Assembly (NCBI GenBank): GCA_963666705.2
Contig: CAXXKO010000001.1
Location: 124,001-188,000, forward strand
Source of the DNA: G963666705 sp963666705
GTDB lineage: Bacteria > Pseudomonadota > Alphaproteobacteria > CADEGL01
Direction: 5' to 3'
DNA length: 64,000 nt
Part shown: positions 43,803-52,746 of the stretch, in pieces
How the letters are laid out: each line of letters begins with the position of its first letter
How positions within the stretch are numbered: position 1 is the stretch's first letter
Program-made: the position numbers and the translations under genes
Notes under the pieces: model-generated
Database searches by the model: none
The model's input: the letters and a program-made list of their open reading frames with translations, nothing else
Told to the model about the DNA's origin: nothing

Positions 43803-44983
43803 TTTAATGGGGACAGTATACAGATTTAATGGGGACAGTATATATTTATCGTCCCTATCCGGTTAAGGCAGGTCGTGCGCCCTGGGGTTGCAAGCCGTGG
43901 ATCAACTGGCGGTATGTGATGGTTGGCCGGGCCATGGCGCGGCTCAGGACGAAGTCGCCGAGGTCGTCGATCCGCCGGCGGCGGTTGAAGCGATAGGCCC
44001 ATTCCCGGCCATAGCGCGGCAAGTGCTTGGCGCTGACGCCATGGTAAGTGCCGTTGAGCCAGGTCTTGAGGTTGCTGAACAGGACGTGGATGATCGGCAT
44101 CTGCGTCTCGGCGTTCTTGCCTTGGCCTTGGACGGTGGGCTGGTGCCGGTAGACGGCGCCGAGCCCGGCATAGCCCTTGAAATCGTCGGTCAGCAGGCGC
44201 GCGCCCGGCGTCACGGCGGCCCGCACGAAGCCGCCGAGCTGCTCGGCATTGGCCCGGGGCAGGATGGCAAGCCGCGCCCGGCCGGCGACGAAGCCGCTGC
44301 CCTCGACCCCCTTGCCCGGCGCCACCGCCACCTTCTCCACCGCCAGCACGAGCAGGCTCTTGTTGGCATTGGCCATCCCGCGGCCCCGGCTCTCGGGCTT
44401 GCCGCGCCCGCCGTAGTAGCTCTCATCGACCTCGACCATGCCGTCCAGCAACGCATCCGGCCGCTCCGCCAAGCCATGGCGCAGCTTGTGAGCCATCAGC
44501 CATGCGGTCTCATAGCGAAGCCCCAGCTCGCGCGCCAGGAACAGGGCCGAGACCCCGCGCTTGTCCCGCCCCATCAACCACGCCGCCAGGAACCATTTGG
44601 GCAACGGTGTGCGGGTGCGGTGGAAGATGGTTCCCGCCGTCACCGACTCTTGACGACCGCAAGCCGCGCATTCGAAGACGCGCGCCCGCGCCTTGTGCCG
44701 ATAGCCCCGCCGGTGCCCGCAGCGGGCGCACGCAAACCCAGACGGCCAGCGTCGATCCGCCAAGGCCAGGATGCACGATTCCTCGTCTCGGTAGCGCTCT
44801 TGGAACGTCAACAAGCCGCTCATGCCCTGTCTCCCGACCAATCCTCAGAGGCGGGAACAGTACACCCTTAGAGCGAACATATAAAGAACACTCGGTCGCT
44901 ACCTGCATTAACCGGATAGGGACGATATTTAAAGCCACTATTGTCGGTGCTTGCGGCGGAAAATTTATACTGTCCCCATTAAA
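43803..44983. mobile_element. IS1595-type element nested in GGGGACAGTATA repeats
   Basis: Outer repeats TTTAATGGGGACAGTATA occur at 43803-43820 and 43825-43842 and, inverted, at 44966-44983. Inside lies an element at about 43850-44924 with inverted ends CGTCCCTATCCGGTTAA (22 of 23 bp match between ends). The flanking octamers ATATTTAT and ATATTTAA (7 of 8) may be its target duplication. The transposase gene occupies most of the inner element. The outer repeats resemble the GGGGACAG palindromes that accompany REP/Y1-type elements in other proteobacteria. Confidence 0.75.
43855..44823 (-). CDS. IS1595-family transposase
   Basis: 322-aa transposase of the ISXO2-like group. An N-terminal zinc ribbon (CARCGHRRGYRHK, FECAACGRQES) precedes the core. 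The acidic and DDE-type landmarks include VEVDESYYGGRG, LLTDDFKGYAGLG and the NGTYHGVSAKHLPRYGREWAYRFNRR region. The frame is intact. The start at 44823 (MSGLL) follows GGGAGACAGGG. The stop codon lies within the IS end. Confidence 0.92.
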   Translation of the reverse strand: MSGLLTFQERYRDEESCILALADRRWPSGFACARCGHRRGYRHKARARVFECAACGRQESVTAGTIFHRTRTPLPKWFLAAWLMGRDKRGVSALFLARELGLRYETAWLMAHKLRHGLAERPDALLDGMVEVDESYYGGRGKPESRGRGMANANKSLLVLAVEKVAVAPGKGVEGSGFVAGRARLAILPRANAEQLGGFVRAAVTPGARLLTDDFKGYAGLGAVYRHQPTVQGQGKNAETQMPIIHVLFSNLKTWLNGTYHGVSAKHLPRYGREWAYRFNRRRRIDDLGDFVLSRAMARPTITYRQLIHGLQPQGARPALTG

Positions 44984-45087
44984 CTAGGGCGGCGTACCCG
45001 TCCACCACCAATCCTTCCCGGTCCTGGAAGGCGCGCAGCGCGCGGTCCAGCTCCGCGTCGCTCTGGCCCCGGCCGCCCCCGCGTTTC
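44979..45087 (-). pseudogene. remnant of a paralogue of the gene at 46246-47782
   Basis: This short reading (about 35 residues) ends DAELDRALRAFQDREGLVVDGYAA, closely matching EAEVGDALRRFQDREGLVVVGYAA of the gene starting at 47782. It has no start codon or ribosome-binding site of its own and runs into the outer repeat of the IS1595 element at its 3' side. It suggests that a second copy of the effector-like gene was once here. Confidence 0.6.
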
Positions 45088-45093
45088 CGGCAC

Positions 45094-45498
45094 CTAAAGA
45101 ACGACAAAGACGGCCATTGCCAGCACCGTGCCGAGGAGCGCGCCCACGACGATGCTGGAGCGCCGCTTGGTGCCGCGCCGAATGCTCCACCGCCGGCCGA
45201 TCGCTCCTCCAAGCGCTGCGGCGACCGGGATGACGAGAAGTTGAGCCAGGAGCGCGCCATACGGGCTACCGCCAGATATCAGGTACCCCGCCAACTGAAG
45301 CGAGAGTGAGAGAAAGAAGTATGCCGAAAGCCCCGCCAACAGCAGCATGGGGCCGAGGCAGCCGCCCACGAGGGCGTCGTCGAGCGCCCGCTCGCCCCGC
45401 CGCTTGGCGCGCCACCCCGCGATCGCCGCGCCGACGATCACCGGCGTCGCGGCGACGACGCCGATCAGGATCAGAAGGTTGACGGCGACGGGGTCCAT
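45094..45498 (-). CDS. small multi-span membrane protein, unknown function
   Basis: 134-aa protein with about four predicted helices: VAVNLLILIGVVAATPVIVGAAIAGW, LGPMLLLAGLSAYFFLSLSLQLAGYLI, LLAQLLVIPVAAALGGAIG and SIVVGALLGTVLAMAVFVVL. No family is recognised. It starts 3 bp after the stop of the 246-aa membrane protein, so the two are almost certainly cotranscribed and translationally linked. Confidence 0.7.
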   Translation of the reverse strand: MDPVAVNLLILIGVVAATPVIVGAAIAGWRAKRRGERALDDALVGGCLGPMLLLAGLSAYFFLSLSLQLAGYLISGGSPYGALLAQLLVIPVAAALGGAIGRRWSIRRGTKRRSSIVVGALLGTVLAMAVFVVL

Positions 45499-45501
45499 CG
45501 C

Positions 45502-46242
45502 TCAGGCCAGGAACAGGAGCTGGTCGATCAGGAGGGCGCCGCTCACGACCAGGGCGAGCGCCGCGGAGAAATACTGGATCCCCGCCACGTAGGCTTCCTC
45601 CACCACGCGCCTGCCCCGTTTCCGTCCGTGTCGGCGGCCCTGGATCAGCCCGGCCGCCACTGCCGCCGACACGAAGAAGGCGCCGAGATAATAAAGGAGT
45701 CCGGGCACCCGGGAGCGGACGGGGACAGGCGGCGGCTCCGCCGCCGCGGCCTCGGCCTCCGACGCGCCTTCGGGGATAAGCTCGGGGCCGTCGTGTTCCC
45801 AGGCGCCGCCCTTGAACGCGATGGCCGCCATCGCCGCGCAAGAGGGCCAAATCCACTCTGCGTAGCCGGGCAACAGGCCCGGCTCGCGATGATCGATGCC
45901 GGTGCGGCGCTTGACCACGGCCCACGTGGCCGCCCTGCTGGCGCTAGTGAATAGGCGGAAGTCCCACGAGTGGACGAACGAGACGTAGACCCGCTCGCCA
46001 TCGGTGAAAAACGGAATATCATCCGCCAAGAGACGAACATACTCGGTGTGAAAGTCGCGCGCGAGCCCACCCGAAAGGGTCCTGTGCGGCCCGCCCGACC
46101 CATCGTGGATGCAGATGGGCTGCGCCGGCATGATCGGGAGGTAGAGGATCGCGAGCCAGCCCATGGCGGCCCCGGCGACGACCCAGCGCAGCCGCCGCGC
46201 GACGCGGAGGACGAAGTTGGCGAATTCGACCGGTAGCGACAT
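45502..46242 (-). CDS. membrane protein, unknown function
   Basis: 246-aa protein with an N-terminal helix (LRWVVAGAAMGWLAILYLPIM), a periplasmic domain of about 100 residues that includes CIHDGSGGPHRTLSGGLARDFH, a central helix (WIWPSCAAMAAIAF), and two C-terminal helices (GLLYYLGAFFVSAAVAAGLIQG and IQYFSAALALVVSGALLIDQLLFL). No family is recognised. It starts 3 bp downstream of the gene at 46246-47782. Confidence 0.7.
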   Translation of the reverse strand: MSLPVEFANFVLRVARRLRWVVAGAAMGWLAILYLPIMPAQPICIHDGSGGPHRTLSGGLARDFHTEYVRLLADDIPFFTDGERVYVSFVHSWDFRLFTSASRAATWAVVKRRTGIDHREPGLLPGYAEWIWPSCAAMAAIAFKGGAWEHDGPELIPEGASEAEAAAAEPPPVPVRSRVPGLLYYLGAFFVSAAVAAGLIQGRRHGRKRGRRVVEEAYVAGIQYFSAALALVVSGALLIDQLLFLA

Positions 46243-46245
46243 GCC

Positions 46246-47782
46246 CTACTTCTTGTCCGATGCGGGCTCGTCCGTCCAGCGCAGACTGATCGCGCCCAGC
46301 TTACCATCCACGATTTCGATCGTGCCGGTAACACGCTGGTCCCACTCGGCGTCGATCGAGAAAGGCGCAGCGTGTCCAGTAAACTCCAGGATCGTCATAT
46401 CCAACTGATAAGGTAATGGGATGGGCAGGTCGTCCGGCGACTCGAAATCGTATCTTTCATGCCAGGCATGGCGGACCTTACCCGTGATGAAGATCGTATT
46501 TCCGCGCCGCTCCGCCACGAAATCACCGGTTGCTCTGACGTTCGTACCGCCAATGGAGAAGGAAAAACCCGGTCGCGTAAACATGAGGCCTGGTTGCTTC
46601 AAGAGCCTGTCCAGGCTCTCGAACACCTTCACGTTCGAGAGCCTGATCGTCTCGCCGTCCTCGAGGTCCTTGAGGGCCGTGTGAAATTCGGCTCCGTCGC
46701 CATCGGAGAAGGTGGGGTCGAGAAACACCCGCTCGAAGTGCGTCCGGTTTGCCTCTTCCGCGGCCTTGATGGGCTCGATCGCGCGAACCTGGTCCAGCGA
46801 CGGGGAAATTGGGTCGCCGCTCGCCCCTAGATAATGTTTGAAGAGATTTACGGCCATGTCGAAGCCCAGCAATTCCCCTCCCGCCAGGATTACATTCGCC
46901 CTGAGCTCGGGGACCGCCGCCAGTATGTCCTGCATTACCTGAAGCGCGGGCTCGAGACGACTCATGTCGAAATTCGGGTCGTTGGCCTTCTGTTCGGCGG
47001 TCGCTCCCGAGGTCATCGTGCCCGAACGATCCGCCGCGCCTCGCGCCGAGCCGGTACGCGTCCGTTCCCGAGTCTTTTCCGCCCGTGTCTGGCCGGTCGG
47101 AGTGGTGCGCGCCTTCGCGCCGAAGGCCAACCGCGAGAGCAGCGAGGTGCCTACGCCGGCGCCTCCGTCATCCGGGACGCGCCCCGCCGCCATGTGGCGC
47201 GCGAGGGAGGGTTCGACTTCCTCGACCATCTTCACCAGGTCGGCCCGGAAGCGCTCACCGTGCGCGCGGTTCAGGACATCGACCTGCTCGGCCAGTTGGA
47301 TCAGCTCCGGCAGGGCGGCGGGATTGTCCTCCATCGCCCGGCGCATGAGGACGATCGCGCCCCGGTGATCCGTCCGCCGCACGACGCCCTTCGCCATGCC
47401 CCGCGACTCCCGGTAATTGTCGGCCGTGAGCGCCTCGAAGCGGATGGGGCCGGTGCGCTTGGGCCGGGCGGCCAGCTCGGCCGCGCGCTTCCCCGCCTTC
47501 CGGAGCTCGCCCTCAGGTCGGGCCGCGCGGGGCGGCGTACCCGACCACCACCAGCCCCTCCCGGTCCTGGAAGCGGCGCAGCGCGTCGCCGACCTCCGCC
47601 TCGCTCGGCACCACGCCGCCCGTGGGGCCGCCGCCCGCCGGGCCGCCGCCCGCAGGGCCACCGCCCACTGGGCAGGGGAGGAACCCGGTGGCCCGCAGGG
47701 CCTCGGTGACCGCCGCCACGTCGCGGGGGTCGTTTTTCGTGCCGGCCATGAAGCTCTTGCGGAGTATCAGTGGGTCTCTCAT
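46246..47782 (-). pseudogene. PG-binding-like/YDF-motif protein with a +1 frameshift
   Basis: Starting at 47782 (AAGGAGG 7 bp upstream), the first 89 codons read KSFMAGTKNDPRDVAAVTEALRATGFLP, a Gly/Pro repeat, then EAEVGDALRRFQDREGLVVVGYAAPRGPT, which resembles a peptidoglycan-binding-type helical domain. A TGA at 47513-47515 ends that frame. The +1 frame continues at once with EGELRKAGKRAAELAARPKR and runs to 46246. With one base skipped the total is exactly 512 codons. The C-terminal part contains FEVAVNLFKHYLG-like (FDMAVNLFKHYLG) and VRHAWHERYDFESPDD followed by a beta-rich end. It resembles a secreted effector-like protein, but I cannot name the family. The frameshift may be real decay or a sequencing error. 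Confidence 0.6.
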
Positions 47783-48069
47783 GGGTCGCCTCCTTGAAAT
47801 CGATTCGGGATCGGTCCATAAAGAGGGAATATGGTGAACGGATTATCGGATGTCAAGAAACGCTAACGACATTATTCGAAGAAAAATTTCTGGTGCCCGC
47901 AATCCGTCGACATCACCAGACAGGCCGTCCGGATCGAAGCCGATTGGGGAATTTACCCTATAAGACAATCATCTAACCTCTCCATTTAAAAACCCGTGTT
48001 GCGGCCCTCGTCGAGCGCCGGTCGGCAACGCTTCTGGCTCCGGCAGCTGTTTGCGAGATAGACTTGAAA

Positions 48070-48083
48070 ACTTTGATCAAAGT
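48070..48083. promoter_or_regulatory. perfect 14-bp palindrome
   Basis: ACTTTGATCAAAGT is a perfect palindrome in the 47783-48266 gap, which is AT-richer than the rest of the window. It looks like a dimeric-protein binding site, but the spacing does not fit the FNR/CRP consensus. No gene in the gap is convincing. Confidence 0.35.
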
Positions 48084-48131
48084 CCTACATACTGATCTAC
48101 GAGGACCTTCCGCCGGCCTTTCCGAGGAAAC

Positions 48132-48220
48132 TGTCAAGGTTTGTCAAGGTTCGGGCCGGAAATCTTCAATGCATTGATATATAAGGATTTACCATCGCAT
48201 CACCTTGACAGGCCTTGACA
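48132..48220. repeat. inverted pair of double TGTCAAGG motifs
   Basis: TGTCAAGGTTTGTCAAGGT at 48132-48150 faces ACCTTGACAGGCCTTGACA at 48202-48220. Each arm is itself a direct repeat of TGTCAAGG, and the arms pair over 17 of 19 bp with a 51-bp AT-rich spacer. The pattern looks like a paired operator or iteron-type site. It is not near any start codon in the window. Confidence 0.6.
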
Positions 48221-48266
48221 TTTTCGGCCTCGCGGGCGGGGCGGCGGCCATCTGTCTGGGGCCCTG

Positions 48267-49252
48267 CTATTCAGGATCGACCTTGCCGCGGAAGATCCAA
48301 TAGACGGCGGCCGTGTAGACGACAATGACCGGGAGTGCCACCAGGCCGGCGCCATAGAAGAGGAAGGAGAGCGATGCCTGGGGCGCCGCGGCCTCCTCGA
48401 TGGTCAGGGAGAACGGAACCATGTAGGGCCAGAAGGTGCCCGCCATGGTGGCGAACGCGGCGCTGAAGATGACCACCACCATGGCGAAGGGCAGCCAGTC
48501 GCGCCTGGCCCGCCAGCCTTGGATCGCGCCGAGGACGGCGCCGGCGCCGACGGCCGGGAAGACCAGCAGCCAGGGATCCTCCATCCACCTGTCCATCACG
48601 CGCAGATCGCTGGCGAGCGCGTGGGCGAATGTGAGGGCGAGGGCCAGCATCACGCCGCCCACCAGCCAGGGGATGCGCGCGTAGGCCCAGTCGCGGAGCC
48701 CGCCCGTGGTCTTGACCGCGAGCCAGGTGGCGCCGAGCAGGGCGTAGCCGGCCACGAGGCCCGCCCCGCACAGCACCGTGAAGGGCGTGAGCCAGTGGAA
48801 CGCCCGGCCGCGAACTGCCCGCCCGCGACGGGTATCTCCTGCACCATGGCGCCGATGGCCGCACCCTGGACGAAGGCCGCGACCAGCGAGCCGGCGACGA
48901 AGCCCAGGTCCCACACCGGGCGCATCCGCCCGCCTCCGTGGCGGAACTCGAAAGCGACGCCGCGCAGGACCAGGGCGACCATCAGGAGCCCGACCGGGAG
49001 ATAGAGGGCCGAGAGGAGAATCGCATAGACATCCGGGAAGGCGCCGTAGAGGCCGGCGCCGACGATGACCAGCCAGGTCTCGTTGCCGTCCCAGACGGGG
49101 GCTATGGCACCCATCATCGTACGCCGGTACCCCTCGTCCCGCGTGGTGCCGAACAGCATCCCGACCCCGAGGTCGAAGCCGTCGAGGACGACATAGACGA
49201 GGACCGCGAAGGCGAGGATCGCGGCCCAGATAGTGGGGAGCGAGGCTTCCAC
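48267..49252 (-). pseudogene. cydB: cytochrome bd oxidase subunit II (cydB), frameshifted
   Basis: Inner-membrane subunit of the bd-type quinol oxidase. It starts with LPTIWAAILAFAVLVYVVLDGFDLGVGMLF and DGNETWLVIVGAGLYGAFP, both family hallmarks. The frame breaks near 48801-48812, in IPVAGGQFA, where GRAFHWLTPFTVLCG is expected. That continuation is found in the next frame and runs to 48267. Restoring one base gives 329 codons. The start is a GTG at 49252, 4 bp after the cydA stop. A one-base deletion in a GC run is the simplest explanation, real or technical. Confidence 0.88.
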
Positions 49253-49256
49253 CGCC

Positions 49257-50668
49257 CTACCCCTCGGGCCGCGATGGGGGGGCGCCGGCGGCACCCTCGC
49301 CCGCCACCGCCAGCGGCCGCTTCGCCGTCACGCCGGCGGCCATCGGATGCTCGTGCCCCGGCGCCGGGCCGGCCTCCAGGAGTCGGTAGATATAGACCGT
49401 GCCGGCGGCGAAGATGAGGGTGTAGACGGCGACATAGGCGATCAGGGTGGCGAGGACCTGGCCGCCGCTCAGCCCGGGCGTGAGCGCGTCGGCCGTCCGC
49501 ATGACGCCAAAGATGGCCCAGGGCTGCCGGCCAATTTCGGCCACGTACCAGCCCGTGATGACCGCGACGAACCCGGTCGGGAAGGCGAGGAAGGTCGCCC
49601 ACAGGAACGGGCGCGCCCGGTCGAGCCGCCCCCGCCACCACAGGAAGACCCCACCCCACGAGAGCGCCAGCATGACGAGCCCCATGCCGACCATGATCCT
49701 GAAGGCGAAGAAGGGGATCCAGATGGGCGGCCGGTCCGCGCGCGCGATGGTCGCGATTCCCGGCTGCGCGGAGGTGAAGCTGCCGTCGGCGAGATAGCTG
49801 CCCAGATAAGGGATTGCGACCTCGAAGCGATTGCGCTCGGCCTCCGCGTCGGGCAGGCGAAGAGGAGAAGCCGCGCCGGCTGCTCGGTCTGCCAGCGGCC
49901 CTCGATGGCGGTGAATTTCGAGAGCTGGTGCGCCCGCGTGTACTTGCCGTTGAGGTCGCCGACATAGATCTGGGCCGGCACCAGGATGGCGGCCAGGGCG
50001 AGCGCCATTCGGAGCATCACGCGCGCCTCGGCCCCGTGGATGTGGCGGAGCGCGTACCAGGCGCCGGTGGCGGCGACGCAGAATGCCGTCGTCAGGTAGG
50101 CGCCGATCATCATATGCGCGAGGCGGATCATGCCCACGCCGCTCAGCACGATCTCGAGCCAATCGACCGGCACGAACCGCCCGCCCACCTCCTGGTAGCC
50201 GAGCGGCACCTGCATCCAGCTGTTGTTGACCATGATCCAGAAGGCCGAGAAGGTGGTGCCGAGCGCCACCATGCAGCAGGCCGCGAAGTAGGCCCATGGC
50301 GGGATGCGGTTGCGGGCGAAGAAGACGACACCGAGGAAGGTGGCTTCGAGGATGAAGGCGGTGAAGGCCTCGTAGCCGAGGAGCGGGCCCTGGATGGCCC
50401 CACCCTTGGCGGCGAGGGTGCTCCAATTGGTGCCGAACTGGAAGGCCATCACGATCCCTGAGACGACACCCATGCCGAACGAGATGCCGAAGATCTTGAG
50501 CCAGAAATCGAAGAGCCGGCGATAGACCGGCCGCGCCGTCAGAATCGAAAGGCCCTCGATCGTCGCCAGCCACGCCGCGAGGCCGATGGTGAAGGACGGG
50601 AAGATGATGTGGAACGTTATGGTGAAGGCGAACTGGACGCGGGAGAGCAGGAGAGGGTCGAGCTCCAT
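49257..50668 (-). pseudogene. cydA: cytochrome bd oxidase subunit I (cydA), frameshifted
   Basis: Haem-bearing subunit of the bd quinol oxidase. It starts with LLLSRVQFAFTITFHIIFPSFTIGLAAWLA, which includes the haem-ligand His. GYEAFTAFILEATFLGVVFF and HMMIGAYLTTAFCVAATGAWY are typical. The frame breaks near 49853-49862 in LLLFA; PDAEAERNRFEVAIPYLGS and the C-terminal helices follow in the next frame to 49257. Adding one base gives 471 codons. The short Q-loop suggests a CIO/CydA-short type. With cydB also broken, this oxidase may be inactive in this strain, or the assembly may contain errors. Confidence 0.88.
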
Positions 50669-50689
50669 CCCGTCAGCACCCAGACCGGC

Positions 50690-51274
50690 TTACGGCAAAG
50701 GGCGGCAATAGATCTCGAGCCTGTCGATCCAGTTGCCCGACCTTACCCGAACCTTGTGGACGGCGGAGCCCTCAGGGCACTCCATGGTCCGCCGATTCCC
50801 CGTGCTGCCGCCGACATTGACGGCCTGGGTAAAGTCCCAAGACCACCGGGGAAGCCGGCAATAGAGCGAATCGAGTCTGTCGACAAACAGACCGCAATAA
50901 GCATCGAACCCGACGAGCGCGCTATTCTTAGGGCAAGTGCTCTCCCCGGCGTTGCTCGAGCTTGTGTTCCCACCGAGCGTCCCCGAGGACTGCCCGGTAT
51001 AAGCCGCCTGGCCGTTCTCGAGGCTGGAGCACTGGAAGTTGATCCAGGACAGAAAGGCGCCGCCGCCGGCGACGACTTTGGTAACGAACTCGCCCGTGCC
51101 GCAGGTAAAGGTCTGGCTCCTCGTTCCGCCCTTCCCGCCGCAGCCGTAGCTTTGCGCGCCCACCGGCGCCGCGAGCATCAGGCCGAATAGCGCCGCGCAA
51201 ATAATGGGGATTACAAAGAAGGGTTGACGCTCACGCGCGCGGCAGGTACGATGGGTCGATGGATGAACCGACAC
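50690..51274 (-). CDS. secreted Cys-rich/Gly-rich protein, unknown function
   Basis: About 194 aa from a GTG at 51274 (AAGGGCG upstream). There is a signal peptide (RQPFFVIPIICAALFGLMLAAPVGAQS), then an exported domain with SYGCGGKGGTRSQTFTCGTGEFVTKVVAGGG, IDRLEIYCRPLP at the end, and a repeated cysteine pattern (CGTGE, CSSLENG, CPKNSALVGFDAYCGLFVDRLDSLYC). The repeats of GxxVDRLDSLYC and NWIDRLEIYC suggest a jacalin-like or beta-prism-type fold. The function is unknown. The start is uncertain. It is divergent from the split membrane protein. Confidence 0.6.
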   Translation of the reverse strand: MSVHPSTHRTCRARERQPFFVIPIICAALFGLMLAAPVGAQSYGCGGKGGTRSQTFTCGTGEFVTKVVAGGGAFLSWINFQCSSLENGQAAYTGQSSGTLGGNTSSSNAGESTCPKNSALVGFDAYCGLFVDRLDSLYCRLPRWSWDFTQAVNVGGSTGNRRTMECPEGSAVHKVRVRSGNWIDRLEIYCRPLP

Positions 51275-51433
51275 GAGCGCCCTTGTGTCATTAAGAATAT
51301 TTGGCGGCATTGTCCGTTGGTTCAGCCACGCGAAGGGCGCAACAGACATTCTTTTTCTTTTGGTGCCGTCGTCGTTGGTTGCAGCATTCAGCGCCGCGTG
51401 GGCCGCCATGTTGCTTGAGCCGTTGCATTGGGT

Positions 51434-52746
51434 CACTGCTGTCCGGTTAACTGAGCGGTGCTGGCTTTGAGAGCCAGGATTTCTGCGGGGTTTGAAGCGA
51501 AAATGCATGGTGTCGATTTGAATTGGATGGAGCACTTTTCGGAGTTTCTCCGAGGAGATGCTCATGAACACCGGCAAGACCCTGTTCGCTCAGCTCATGG
51601 ACTTCCTGCCATGGACTACTTTCACGCGGATCGTCGACCGGTATGGCGGCGATCACCGGGTCCGGACGCTTTCCTGCGCCGAGCAATACCGGTCCATGGC
51701 CTTCGCCCAGCTGACCTACCGGGAAAGCCTGCGCGACATCGAGACCTGCCTCTCGGTCCACGCATCGAAACTCTATCACATGGGCTTCCGCCAGCCGGTC
51801 CGGCGCTCGACGCTGGCCGATGCCAACGAAAGGCGCGACTGGCGTATCCATGCGGCGTTGGCCCAGCGGCTCATCACCCAGGCGAGGACGCTGTACGTCG
51901 ACGAAGAACTGGGGTTGGACCTGACCAATACCGTCTACGCCCTGGACTCGACGACCATCGCTCTGTGCCTGTCGGTCTTTCCGTGGGCGCACTTCCGCAC
52001 CACCAAGGCGGCGGTGAAGATGCACACGCTGCTCGACCTGCGGGGCAACATTCCGAGTTTTATCCACATCTCGGATGGCAAGCTGCACGACGTTCATGCC
52101 CTCGATATGCTCTTGCCGGAAGCCGGAGCCATCTACGTCGTGGATCGTGGCTACGTCGACTTTGCCCGCCTTTATGTGTTGCACCAAGCCGGGGCCTTCT
52201 TCGTCACGCGTGCCAAGTCGAACATCGATGCTCATCGCGTCTATTCGGCGCCGACGGATCGCTCGACCGGCATCATTTGCGACCAGACCATCTCCCTGGA
52301 CGGCTTCTACACCCGTCAGGATTACCCCGAACTTCTGCGGCGCATCCGCTTCAAGGACCCCGAGTCCGGCAAGACGCTGGTCTTCATCACCAACAACTTC
52401 TCGCTTCCGGCCGCCACCATCTGCGCGCTCTACAAAAGCCGCTGGCAGGTGGAACTCTTCTTCAAGTGGATCAAGCAGCATCTTCGGATCAAGCAGTTCT
52501 ACGGCACGTCGGAGAACGCGGTGAAGACGCAGATCTGGATTGCCGTCTCGGTCTACGTCCTCGTCGCCATCGTCAAGAAGCGCCTCGACCTGGACGCCTC
52601 GCTCTACACTTTGTTACAGATCCTCTCGGTGACCCTCTTCGAGAAAATGCCCATACATCAAGCACTTGCGGGAGACGAAAACAGATGCAACGCTTCGCAA
52701 ATAACCAACCAATTGAATTTATTCGATTTTTAACCGGACACTAGTG
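51434..52746 (+). mobile_element. IS4-type insertion sequence, 1313 bp, copy B
   Basis: Same length, ends and transposase as the element at 1308-2620, in the opposite orientation. The 9-bp target duplication GCATTGGGT is at 51425-51433 and 52747-52755. The left end is CACTGCTGTCCGGTTAA and the right end, read inward, CACTAGTGTCCGGTTAA. Confidence 0.95.
51558..52733 (+). CDS. IS4-family transposase, copy B
   Basis: 391-aa protein identical to that at 1321-2496, with ALDSTTI, VVDRGY and the YKSRWQVELFFKWIKQ signature. Identity of protein and of the flanking non-coding ends indicates recent transposition. Confidence 0.95.
   Translation: MLMNTGKTLFAQLMDFLPWTTFTRIVDRYGGDHRVRTLSCAEQYRSMAFAQLTYRESLRDIETCLSVHASKLYHMGFRQPVRRSTLADANERRDWRIHAALAQRLITQARTLYVDEELGLDLTNTVYALDSTTIALCLSVFPWAHFRTTKAAVKMHTLLDLRGNIPSFIHISDGKLHDVHALDMLLPEAGAIYVVDRGYVDFARLYVLHQAGAFFVTRAKSNIDAHRVYSAPTDRSTGIICDQTISLDGFYTRQDYPELLRRIRFKDPESGKTLVFITNNFSLPAATICALYKSRWQVELFFKWIKQHLRIKQFYGTSENAVKTQIWIAVSVYVLVAIVKKRLDLDASLYTLLQILSVTLFEKMPIHQALAGDENRCNASQITNQLNLFDF

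Noticed and set aside
48068..48085. FNR/CRP site at ACTTTGATCAAAGT
   Set aside because: The half-sites are fused without the 4-bp spacer that FNR needs, and no start codon lies nearby.
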